DNA of 5,561 nucleotides, from assembly GCA_016871135.1 (NCBI GenBank), contig VFZQ01000406.1, positions 1 to 5,561 of the forward strand, written 5' to 3'. Made by a program: the position numbers and the translations under genes. Shown here piece after piece: positions 1 through 5,561 of this stretch (within the stretch, counting starts at the first letter, position 1; each line of letters starts with the position of its first letter). The notes under the pieces are model-generated. The model saw nothing but the letters and a program-made list of their open reading frames with translations, searched no databases and was not told the DNA's origin. The stretch is from Acidobacteriota bacterium. Its GTDB lineage: Bacteria; Acidobacteriota; Terriglobia; Bryobacterales; Bryobacteraceae.

Positions 1-798
1 GTCTATCTGCGGTTGTGTGGGAGTCACCGCCGCCCCGGCCACCGGCCCCATCGGGACGCCTCCGAGCGTGGCGAGATAGGCGATCAAATCGCCGCGCTCA
101 GCGGGCGTTGACTGCAACGCCGGCATCAACGAGCGCTTCTCTTCGACAATCGATGCGTACTCACGTTCTTGGAGCAGATGAAACTTGCCATCGAGCGTTT
201 GCAGTTGCAGATCGTGCGCGCCGCGCGCGCGCGCAAAACCGCGCAACGACGTGCCGTCTTTCTTCTTCACGTTGACAACAGCGTAAGGATCATCGGGGCA
301 AAATGCCCAACCCGGACACGAAGAACTATTCCGCTTCCCGCGCCGCGAATTCGGATTGTCGAGCGTCTGCGTAAGTTCGGCCAGCGTGAGTTCCTTCGCG
401 ATCTCCGACAGATCAGGCCCGTTCGTTCCGCCGACTCCATTCACGGAGTGACAGCCCGCGCAGTTGGCGCCGAAGAATCGTTTGCCGGCGGCGGCATCGC
501 CCGCGGGCTTGGCTTCGAACACCGACGCGTTCCACGAGCGAATCACGCGCGCCAGAGCATCGAGATCGCGATCCGCGATGGGAAACGCGGGCATGCCACC
601 TTGCGTGCCATTGCGAATCAAACTTCGAATTTGCGCTTCGGACCTGCGCCGCAGTGAGCGCGCGTTGAGCAACCCGGGTCCGCGGTCGGTGCCCGTGGCG
701 TTATCGGCATGACAGCCCGCGCACATTTGCTTGTAGACGGGAGGGGGATCCTGGGCGAAGAGGCCCGCGGCGGCGGCGAGTAGAAAAGCGATTCGCAT
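1..798 (-). CDS. Exported diheme c-type cytochrome, N-terminal part (3' end cut by window)
   Basis: The frame is open from ATG at 798 to position 1 (266 residues) with no stop, so the C-terminus lies outside the window. Residues 1-16 (MRIAFLLAAAAGLFAQ) look like a signal peptide, placing the protein in the periplasm, where c-type hemes are attached. Two heme sites are visible: CAGCH at residues 26-30 and CAGCH at 113-117. M69 (GGMP) and M225 (SLMP) are plausible distal ligands. The second module (about 100-246), with GPDLS, a DG-turn, LQLQTLDGKFH and DLIAYL, resembles the putative heme-binding domain frequent in Acidobacteria and Planctomycetes. The role is probably electron transfer. The tail after residue 250 is linker-like (Pro/Ala/Thr), so a further domain such as a PQQ beta-propeller could follow; this is inference only. 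The start lies 2 nt after the ROK kinase stop. Two non-heme cysteines (C161, C167) sit in an insert-like stretch. Confidence 0.88.
   Translation of the reverse strand, partial: MRIAFLLAAAAGLFAQDPPPVYKQMCAGCHADNATGTDRGPGLLNARSLRRRSEAQIRSLIRNGTQGGMPAFPIADRDLDALARVIRSWNASVFEAKPAGDAAAGKRFFGANCAGCHSVNGVGGTNGPDLSEIAKELTLAELTQTLDNPNSRRGKRNSSSCPGWAFCPDDPYAVVNVKKKDGTSLRGFARARGAHDLQLQTLDGKFHLLQEREYASIVEEKRSLMPALQSTPAERGDLIAYLATLGGVPMGPVAGAAVTPTQPQID
222..234. repeat. Short alternating CG tract inside the cytochrome gene
   Basis: There is an uninterrupted (CG)6 plus C run, with flanking GC-rich bases, encoding part of the Arg-Ala-Arg stretch at residues 188-193 of the cytochrome. It is probably codon use in a GC-rich gene. 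Alternating CG can adopt Z-DNA and is prone to slippage. Confidence 0.5.
448..462 (-). other. Second CxxCH heme c attachment site
   Basis: Read on the minus strand this encodes C-A-G-C-H, residues 113-117 of the cytochrome, in the context FFGANCAGCHSVNG. It begins the second heme module. The later SLMP at residues 223-226 supplies a candidate methionine ligand. Confidence 0.9.
709..723 (-). other. First CxxCH heme c attachment site
   Basis: Read on the minus strand this encodes C-A-G-C-H, residues 26-30 of the cytochrome, ten residues after the end of the predicted signal peptide. The two cysteines would form thioethers to heme and the histidine would be the proximal iron ligand. Confidence 0.9.
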
Positions 799-800
799 TT

Positions 801-1652
801 CTACTGACTATATCGCGCAAGCTCCAGAGCGCCATAGAGCACCGAGTCATCCGCCAGCGCCGCCGGCACAACATCGATCCGCGCGCGCGACCACGCCGTG
901 ATCTGCCGGCGCAGTTCGGCGCGCAATGGAACGAACAGTTTGTCGCCGGCTTTGCTGATGCCGCCGCCGATCACAATCCGCGACGGATTCAAAATCATGA
1001 TGCACGCCTTCAATCCGCGCGCGAGTTTAACGACGTACGAAGCGACGAATTCCGAGTCGTCGAGCAACTCCTTCGCCGTCTTGCCAAAATCTTTCTCCAT
1101 CCACAACCCGCAGCACATGCGCTCAAAACAACCGTTTGAGCCGCACAAACACGAGGGCCCGTTCGGATCGATATTGATGTGCCCCAACTCGCCCGCGTAT
1201 GAATCCGCGCCTCGATAGACGCCGTGTTCGGTCAGGATGCCGCCGCCGATTCCGGTCGACAGCGTCATGTAGAACAGCGGGCGATGTCCTTGTCCCGCGC
1301 CATGAAAACCTTCGCCCAGCGCGCCGACGTTGGCGTCGTTGTCCATCACCACGCGGTCGACAAGAAGTTCACTCCGCACCCAGCCGCAAAAATCGAAATC
1401 CGCCCAGCCACCGACATGCGTCGACAATGTCACCATTTGCGTTTCGAAATTCACGGGCCCACCGAAGCCAATGCCACAGCGGTCGAAAGCGATATCCCAT
1501 GCGCGCACGCGTTCGGCGATGCGCGTCAGCATCCAATCCTTGCCGCCCTCGCGATCGGTGGCTTCCGAGTGCCGGTGCGTCATGCGGCCAGCGCCGTCGA
1601 AGCCCGCGATCGTGAACTTCGTGCCGCCGATGTCGAGCGCCAACGTGTTCAT
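801..1652 (-). CDS. ROK-family sugar kinase (glucokinase/fructokinase/N-acetylhexosamine kinase type)
   Basis: This 283-residue protein is a typical length for a cytoplasmic ROK sugar kinase, which phosphorylates a hexose or N-acetylhexosamine with ATP. The motifs appear in order: N-terminal phosphate loop LDIGGTK (6-12), GFGGPV (62-67), DNDAN (104-108, with D106 the expected catalytic base), STGIGGG (132-138), the GELGH sugar-contact segment (154-158), the zinc motif with H158, C168, C170 and C175 followed by E177, and VIGGG (227-231). There is no N-terminal helix-turn-helix, so it is an enzyme rather than a NagC/Mlc-type repressor. The ATG at 1652 overlaps the PfkB kinase stop as ATGA and places DIGGTK at residue 7, as expected. 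The substrate cannot be read from sequence. It ends with TAG, 2 nt before the cytochrome gene. Coupling to a PfkB kinase and a HAD phosphatase suggests a dedicated sugar-phosphate pathway rather than general glycolysis. Confidence 0.93.
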   Translation of the reverse strand: MNTLALDIGGTKFTIAGFDGAGRMTHRHSEATDREGGKDWMLTRIAERVRAWDIAFDRCGIGFGGPVNFETQMVTLSTHVGGWADFDFCGWVRSELLVDRVVMDNDANVGALGEGFHGAGQGHRPLFYMTLSTGIGGGILTEHGVYRGADSYAGELGHINIDPNGPSCLCGSNGCFERMCCGLWMEKDFGKTAKELLDDSEFVASYVVKLARGLKACIMILNPSRIVIGGGISKAGDKLFVPLRAELRRQITAWSRARIDVVPAALADDSVLYGALELARYSQ

Positions 1653-2623
1653 TCCTTCGCGCGCAGTTCGTCCGGCGACGCGGTGCCGGTGCCCTTCTTC
1701 ATGATCGTGATCGACGCCACTTTATTGCCGAAGCGCGCGGCCGTTTCGGCGTTGCGCGTGACGGCGTAGAAGGTCGCCGCTCCTGCCGTAAAGCTGTCGC
1801 CCGCGCCGCAGATGTCGACGGGATTCGCGACTGGCGATGTTCGCACCGATGCCTCACCTTCGGGCGAAAAGATCCGCGCTCCGTTGCCGCCTTGCGTGAC
1901 GAACAGCAGCGGCGCCGCGCAGTGCGCGCGCAATCGAGGGAAGTCGACAACGCCGAACGCCCGCTCGCACGCTTCGCTCGCCTCTTTTTCATTCGGCTTG
2001 ACGATCACACCCTGATAGTGTTCAGCTCGCGCGCGGGAATCGACCCATACGACAACCGCGGGATGCGCCTGCGCGAACGATTCAATCGCGCCGCGCAACG
2101 TCGCCGATACAACGCCGCCCGCGGACGTCTCTGCCTGATCGCTCACGATGACCACATCGTAATTCGGCGCCGCGTTGTTGAACTGATAGACCAGCGCCAT
2201 ATCCACGTCTTCGGAAAGCGCGCGGGTGTTGACGAAATCGACGCGCGCCAGATCTTCGACATCGTTTGTCGCGTTGATCAGTTTCGTGTACGTGAAAGTT
2301 TGCAGGCCGTCGACTTGCAACAGGTGTTCATGGCCGATGCCGCGCGCCGTCAACGCATCGCGCAGTTCCCAGCCGAAGCCATCGCGTCCCGCCACTCCGA
2401 GCACGTCGACCTTCCCCACGCCGAGCGCCGCAAGATTGTTCGACACCGTTCCGCCCGCGCCGGGCGTGACTTCGACACGCACCACGCCGGTGCGCGGAAT
2501 GCTCGTCTCGGCAGACGCCAGCGCCAACGCCGGATCGTACCAGCACCAGCGATCAAGGCAGATATCGCCGACAACAAGCACACGGAGATCGCGAATGCGT
2601 TCGAGAATCTCCGCCGTGTTCAT
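1649..2623 (-). CDS. PfkB-family carbohydrate kinase, related to the heptose-7-phosphate kinase domain of HldE/RfaE
   Basis: This is a 324-residue ribokinase-fold sugar kinase. Visible motifs are VVGDICLDRW (17-26), typical of the HldE/RfaE kinase start; the Gly-rich PGAGGTVSNNLAALG (54-68), PfkB signature 1; KPNEKEA (209-215), resembling the KPN-E segment of HldE-type kinases; and DICGAGDSFTAGA (270-282), PfkB signature 2 with the anion-hole GAG and catalytic base D276. The protein ends about 40 residues after signature 2, so there is no C-terminal nucleotidyltransferase domain as in bifunctional HldE. It should phosphorylate a sugar or sugar phosphate with ATP; D-glycero-D-manno-heptose 7-phosphate is one guess. 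I chose ATG at 2623 because it makes an ATGA overlap with the upstream gene and has GGAG 9 nt ahead. A TTG at 2638 would add five residues but sits on that ribosome-binding site. The next gene starts in its stop codon. Confidence 0.92.
   Translation of the reverse strand: MNTAEILERIRDLRVLVVGDICLDRWCWYDPALALASAETSIPRTGVVRVEVTPGAGGTVSNNLAALGVGKVDVLGVAGRDGFGWELRDALTARGIGHEHLLQVDGLQTFTYTKLINATNDVEDLARVDFVNTRALSEDVDMALVYQFNNAAPNYDVVIVSDQAETSAGGVVSATLRGAIESFAQAHPAVVVWVDSRARAEHYQGVIVKPNEKEASEACERAFGVVDFPRLRAHCAAPLLFVTQGGNGARIFSPEGEASVRTSPVANPVDICGAGDSFTAGAATFYAVTRNAETAARFGNKVASITIMKKGTGTASPDELRAKE
1653..1658 (-). promoter_or_regulatory. Shine-Dalgarno-like GAAGGA touching the ROK kinase start
   Basis: The minus strand reads GAAGGA directly against the ATG at 1652, with no spacer, inside the last codons of the PfkB kinase. 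The spacing is too short for normal initiation. It may instead hold a terminating ribosome at the ATGA overlap. It could equally be chance, since it encodes the Lys-Glu end of the upstream protein. Confidence 0.25.
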
Positions 2624-3579
2624 CGCGTCAATCTCCAAAGCGCCGGCAGCGTCGCGCGGTGATCGCCGCAGAAATAGTAGCTCTCGCCGCCGTCGGCGAC
2701 CGTCCGCACCAGTATCGTTTTGTGCGGTCGGAAGTAGTAGCCGGGATCGGACTTCGGCAGTTCTTTGTGAATATCGCCGGCGATCGGGACCATGTCGAAC
2801 ACGGCCGTCGCGAAGTTCTTCACCACACGGCCCTGCTGATGCGCGACGTTGCGCGACATCGCTAGCGCCTTCAAATACACCTCGGGCGCCATGATCGCCG
2901 AACCGAAGCTCAGCATCACGCCGCCTTCCAGATTTTCAACGGACTTCGCGAAGATCAGAAAATCGCGATAACTCGACGCGCCCACCGCCGCGCCGTCGCA
3001 GTTCGGGTGTTCGTGCAGAATGTCGTAGCCCAGGCCCGCGTGCACGGTTGCCGGCACGCCGCAGCGATAGGCCGCCGCAAACACGCTCAGATCCCTGTAC
3101 GGAAACGAACTCGCTTCGATGTGCCGCCCGACGCTCTCGCCCAGGCCAAGTTCCAAGCGGGCCGCCTCGGCGATGACGTCGTTCAATTCGCCCGTCTCCT
3201 GCCACAGGCCGAACTCGCCGCTGCGAATGTAGCGCGCCACCGATTCCGTCGTCGCGCCGATCCGAGCCAGTTCGTAGTCGTGAATCGCGCCCGCGCCGTT
3301 GAAGGCGATGTGTGTGATCACGCCGCGCTCGATCCAATCGATCAGAAAACGGTTCACGCCGGCGCGCAACACATGCGCGCCACTCATCAAGATACGCGCC
3401 GCGCCACGCGCCGAAGCCTCGCGCAACTTCGCGGCAATCACTCCCAAATCCTTATGCTCATACGGCGGCGTCGCATCGCCAAGCGCCAGCCAGCGTGAGA
3501 TTTCCAGATCGTGCACGCGCTCGGCCAGCGGCTTGATCAGGAGGCGCGTGCGGTCGAACGTTTCGTACTTGGAAGGCAT
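2620..3579 (-). CDS. Deoxyhypusine-synthase-like protein of unknown function
   Basis: This is a 319-residue, apparently cytoplasmic protein with no signal peptide or membrane segment. The segment at residues 64-108 (LMSGAHVLRAG, then FNGAGAIHDYELARIG) resembles, from memory, the archaeal deoxyhypusine synthase core, where a GAxVxAGL stretch is followed by a TTGA-x-HD stretch; these build the NAD-binding Rossmann-like fold. Further conserved-looking blocks are HAGLGYDILHEHPNCDGAAVG (180-200), FGSAIMAPEVYLKALA (225-240) and NFATAVFDM (255-263). The genuine enzyme has a GGG-x-x-KHH-like site carrying the catalytic lysine. Here that position appears to read FGSAIMAPEVY, so true hypusine formation is unlikely; bacteria also normally lack the eIF5A/aIF5A substrate. 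Lying between a HAD phosphatase and an HldE-like kinase, it may act on a sugar phosphate with NAD, but that is inference. The start at 3579 forms a TGATG junction with the HAD gene. An in-frame extension to 3690 would run over that gene. Confidence 0.85.
   Translation of the reverse strand: MPSKYETFDRTRLLIKPLAERVHDLEISRWLALGDATPPYEHKDLGVIAAKLREASARGAARILMSGAHVLRAGVNRFLIDWIERGVITHIAFNGAGAIHDYELARIGATTESVARYIRSGEFGLWQETGELNDVIAEAARLELGLGESVGRHIEASSFPYRDLSVFAAAYRCGVPATVHAGLGYDILHEHPNCDGAAVGASSYRDFLIFAKSVENLEGGVMLSFGSAIMAPEVYLKALAMSRNVAHQQGRVVKNFATAVFDMVPIAGDIHKELPKSDPGYYFRPHKTILVRTVADGGESYYFCGDHRATLPALWRLTR
2633..2636 (-). promoter_or_regulatory. Ribosome-binding site deciding the PfkB kinase start
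   Basis: GGAG on the minus strand lies 9 nt upstream of ATG 2623, within the end of the DHS-like coding region. It supports the 2623 start over the in-frame TTG at 2638, which overlaps this element. Confidence 0.5.
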
Positions 3580-4421
3580 CAGGGGAAGATCGTCTTGAGC
3601 AAGTCGGGCGTTGTGTTGAAGTGCGGAACAATCCAGTCCGCGCCCGAATTCACGAGCCGGTCGCGCTTCCACAAATCCACCTGCGCGCACGACGGTTCGT
3701 CGGACGCAACGCCAACCGCAACGCCGCCGACCGACTTCACGTTTTCGATCTCGACATACCCATCGCCGAAGCCGATGAACTCTTCGCCTTTGTTCTCGGC
3801 CGAGTCGATAATGCGTTTGATCAGGATCGCTTTCGAAAAACTCTTGTAGTCGTCGAGCGCGCCGTACATGCGGTCTTCGAAGTAGGGCTGCAAGCCAAGA
3901 ATCGTCGCTTCATGCTTCACATACTTGTCGTCGGTGCCCGACGCCAGATAACACTTGATGCCGCGATCGCGCAAGCCGTCAAGCAGCGCCACCGATCCCG
4001 GCACAAGCCAGGTGACCGGGTCGATGTGGCCCTTCTCCAGGCCTTCGATGCGATCTTTGATCATGACCATCAAGCGGTCGAGATACATGTGCTTGTAGTC
4101 GAGCGGGTCCTTCGGTGATCCGCCTCGTTTCGAGATCCGCTCGGCGAACTCGATCATCTGATAGATCGTCTGCCGGCCCGTCAATCGGCCGACGTACTCC
4201 TTGACGATCTCAGTCAGTTGCTCTTCCGTCTCACCGGATTTCGTGTCGAGAAGAATCTCGACCATCATCGGCACCATCACCTCCACCCATCCCGAACGGA
4301 TGAGCGACAGCGTGCCGTCAAAATCAAAAAGGGCAACGCGAGCGTTGCCAGCGTGCGCGCCGGGGCGCAAGGTTTCAATCATGCTTACCACTATTTTCGC
4401 ATGCGCCGCGGGCGCGGGCAT
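3579..4421 (-). CDS. HAD-superfamily phosphohydrolase
   Basis: This 280-residue cytoplasmic protein has all four HAD motifs: motif I LFDFDGT (31-37, nucleophile D33 and acid/base D35), motif II LASGT (159-163, S161), motif III lysine probably K197 (FSKAI), and motif IV GFGDGYVE (217-224, metal ligands D220 and E224, Glu where Asp is more common). About 120 residues between motifs I and II form a mostly helical C1-type cap, which usually restricts substrates to small phosphorylated molecules such as sugar phosphates. The C-terminal AVGVASDE and the RLVNSGADWIV segment are typical of phosphatase-type members. The ATG at 4421 directly abuts the methyltransferase stop (TAAATG). ATG 4382 (267 residues) is a serious alternative, since residues 1-13 look non-conserved and neither site has a strong ribosome-binding site. 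The stop is shared with the next start as TGATG. Next to two kinases, a sugar-phosphate phosphatase role is likely. Confidence 0.92.
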   Translation of the reverse strand: MPAPAAHAKIVVSMIETLRPGAHAGNARVALFDFDGTLSLIRSGWVEVMVPMMVEILLDTKSGETEEQLTEIVKEYVGRLTGRQTIYQMIEFAERISKRGGSPKDPLDYKHMYLDRLMVMIKDRIEGLEKGHIDPVTWLVPGSVALLDGLRDRGIKCYLASGTDDKYVKHEATILGLQPYFEDRMYGALDDYKSFSKAILIKRIIDSAENKGEEFIGFGDGYVEIENVKSVGGVAVGVASDEPSCAQVDLWKRDRLVNSGADWIVPHFNTTPDLLKTIFP

Positions 4422-5213
4422 TTACGCCCGTACCGCCACGACTTCCAAATACTCCGCCTCCACGTGCGTCGTGCCATTCAAACCGGTATTCGCCGACGAC
4501 CACAGAGCGACCAGATCCTCGCGCAACCCGCTCTGGCCGGCGGCTTCAAACGCCCGCGTCATCGGCCCGTAGTGCACACGGAAGAATTCGACGACGTCCT
4601 CCGGCGGAAACGGATAAACAAACGGATACATACGCTTCGTACACGTCAACGCCAGAATGCCGTCGCGCATGCGTTCGCGCACGACCGGTTCGCTGCCCCA
4701 CAACACCGGCGACGGCATCCCGGGCGGAGCGATGTGCTTGGCGATCGCCTTGAACATCTGCCCGATGAATCCCTCGGGCGTCCAGTTAGCCATCGCGATT
4801 GTTCCACCCGAGCGGCACACGCGCTTCATCTCCGCCGCCACCAGTTCCGGCCGCGGCGCGAACATCGCGCCCACCATGCTAATGACCACATCGAACTCTC
4901 CGTCGTGGTACGGCAAATTCTCCGCGTCGCCAACTTCGAATACGGCCGTCAGTCCTTCGGAGAAGGCGCGCGACTGCGCCTTCTCTATCCAATTCTCGGC
5001 GATGTCGCAGCCCGTTACGATCGCACCATTGCGCGCGGCGATCAACGCAACTTGACCCGCCCCGCAACCGACGTCGAGCAGCCGCGCACCCTTGTCAACG
5101 CCCAGCCGGTCGTAGAAAACCAGCGCGCCCGGTTCCATATAGCACGCGAAAGTTTCGTAGTCACCCGTCGTCCATGTTGTGTGGAGGCGTGCCTTCAGAT
5201 CTTCGATGTTCAT
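4422..5213 (-). CDS. Class I SAM-dependent methyltransferase
   Basis: This is a 263-residue soluble protein with a Rossmann-type methyltransferase core. Motif I is LLDVGCGAGQVA (45-56), which binds SAM. GCD (68-70) gives the acidic residue after strand 2 that contacts the ribose. GDAENLPY (95-102) is motif II, and FDVVISM (107-113) with the following MFAPRPELVAAEMKRV is typical of the Methyltransf_11/25 group, as is GGTIAMANW (136-144). The C-terminal third (about 165-250) would form the substrate region and gives no clue to the acceptor. The group methylates many small molecules, including quinones, lipids and sugars. ATG 5213 forms an ATGA overlap with the preceding gene and has a weak GGACGG 6 nt upstream. 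The frame stays open to 5495, but that extension covers the PAP2-like gene and lacks methyltransferase features. The TAA abuts the HAD start. Confidence 0.92.
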   Translation of the reverse strand: MNIEDLKARLHTTWTTGDYETFACYMEPGALVFYDRLGVDKGARLLDVGCGAGQVALIAARNGAIVTGCDIAENWIEKAQSRAFSEGLTAVFEVGDAENLPYHDGEFDVVISMVGAMFAPRPELVAAEMKRVCRSGGTIAMANWTPEGFIGQMFKAIAKHIAPPGMPSPVLWGSEPVVRERMRDGILALTCTKRMYPFVYPFPPEDVVEFFRVHYGPMTRAFEAAGQSGLREDLVALWSSANTGLNGTTHVEAEYLEVVAVRA

Positions 5214-5561
5214 TTTGCACCGTCCGCCCAGGCGATGAACTTTCGCGCAACTTTGTGGCCCAACGTCACGCCCGCCTGATTGTCCATTTCGAAGTGAATC
5301 CCCGCCCAAATGCGGGAGTCGCCGGCCTCTTTGCCCAACGCACGAATCGCTTCGGCGCGTTCGGGAAACAAATACGCCAACACTTCTGACCGTGAAGTTG
5401 AGAGCGTCGAATGGTTCGACGGATACGCCGGAAAATTCGGCGCATTGAACAACGGCGTGATCGACGGATCGAGTTGCGCCGGCCGCAAGTACCAATAGGT
5501 GAACTTGCCGTCCTGGCTCGCGATGAATGCGTCGTAGCCGGCCGCGCCGAGCAATGCGTAT
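5210..5561 (-). CDS. PAP2 / vanadium-dependent haloperoxidase-like protein, C-terminal part (5' end cut by window)
   Basis: Only the last 117 or so residues are present; the frame is open through 5561. The acid phosphatase/haloperoxidase signature is readable in three parts: KFTYWYLRP (K-x6-RP, 5480-5506), PSNHS (the PSGH block with Asn for Gly, about 5408-5422) and SRIWAGIHFEMD (SR-x5-H-x3-D, 5282-5317). These form the phosphate/vanadate pocket: Lys, Arg, the two His and the second Arg are all conserved. The close Trp-rich KFTYWYLRP and the ending AGVTLGHKVARKFI suggest the vanadium-haloperoxidase-like branch rather than a membrane lipid phosphatase, and no membrane helices are visible in this part. 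It may be exported, but the N-terminus is missing. An in-frame TTG at 5554 is not the true start, because the upstream codons continue the typical YALLGAAGYDAF helix. The TGA overlaps the methyltransferase ATG. Confidence 0.87.
   Translation of the reverse strand, partial: YALLGAAGYDAFIASQDGKFTYWYLRPAQLDPSITPLFNAPNFPAYPSNHSTLSTSRSEVLAYLFPERAEAIRALGKEAGDSRIWAGIHFEMDNQAGVTLGHKVARKFIAWADGAK

Noticed and set aside
169..657. Plus-strand open frame opposite the cytochrome gene
   Set aside because: The opposite strand encodes two CxxCH sites and a signal peptide in one continuous frame; this one shows only biased composition.
2624..2638. TTG start at 2638 for the PfkB kinase
   Set aside because: It lies on the GGAG ribosome-binding site that serves ATG 2623 and adds only five residues.
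1892..2662. Plus-strand open frame opposite the PfkB kinase
   Set aside because: Arg-rich, motif-free translation fully antisense to a well-supported kinase.
3580..3690. N-terminal extension of the DHS-like gene to 3690
   Set aside because: It would overlap 111 bases of the HAD coding region. ATG 3579 forms a TGATG junction and leaves a sensible N-terminus.
4218..5279. Long plus-strand open frame (353 codons) opposite the methyltransferase and HAD genes
   Set aside because: It is antisense to two genes with clear family motifs. Its product is very rich in Arg/His with no recognisable domain, as expected for an antisense shadow in GC-rich DNA.
5214..5495. N-terminal extension of the methyltransferase frame to a start at 5495
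   Set aside because: The 94 extra residues overlap the motif-bearing PAP2-like gene in another frame and show no domain. ATG 5213 gives a normal methyltransferase start and an ATGA junction.
5552..5554. TTG at 5554 as the start of the PAP2-like protein
   Set aside because: Upstream codons continue in frame to the window edge as part of a typical helix. The protein is cut by the window, not complete.
1..5561. Search for CRISPR arrays, tRNA/rRNA genes, insertion sequences, inverted-repeat terminators and promoters
   Set aside because: No regularly spaced repeats, transposase-like frames, RNA gene features or hairpin-plus-T runs were seen. Coding sequence covers essentially every base, leaving no room for intergenic elements.

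Overview
This GC-rich window reads as one densely packed bacterial operon, entirely on the minus strand, with no intergenic space large enough for a promoter or terminator. In the direction of transcription (right to left) it holds seven genes: the 3' end of a PAP2/vanadium-haloperoxidase-like protein (5210 to beyond 5561), a class I SAM-dependent methyltransferase (4422-5213), a HAD-family phosphohydrolase (3579-4421), a protein with deoxyhypusine-synthase-like motifs but no recognisable catalytic lysine (2620-3579), a PfkB-family sugar kinase resembling the kinase half of HldE/RfaE (1649-2623), a ROK-family sugar kinase with an intact zinc motif (801-1652), and the 5' part of an exported diheme c-type cytochrome that runs off the left edge (1-798).

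Neighbouring genes overlap or abut at five of six junctions: ATGA at 5210-5213, TAA|ATG at 4421/4422, TGATG at 3579, ATGA at 2620-2623 and ATGA at 1649-1652. The sixth has a 2-nt gap (TAG-AA-ATG at 798-803). This implies co-transcription and translational coupling from a promoter upstream of (beyond) position 5561.

The cytochrome has two CxxCH sites, the second in a module resembling the 'putative heme-binding domain' common in Acidobacteria and Planctomycetes/Verrucomicrobia. With the high GC and the haloperoxidase-like neighbour, this suggests a member of Acidobacteria (Bryobacter/Solibacter-like). That assignment is inference from style and recalled protein families, not from a marker gene.

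The central four genes (HAD hydrolase, DHS-like protein, HldE-like PfkB kinase, ROK kinase) look like a sugar-phosphate module: two kinases and one phosphatase, plus a possibly NAD-binding protein of unknown reaction. The logic recalls ADP-heptose synthesis (kinase plus HAD phosphatase), but the nucleotidyltransferase domain and the GmhA-type isomerase are absent from the window. This module is the most promising candidate here for an undescribed pathway. All long plus-strand reading frames appear to be antisense shadows caused by high GC.
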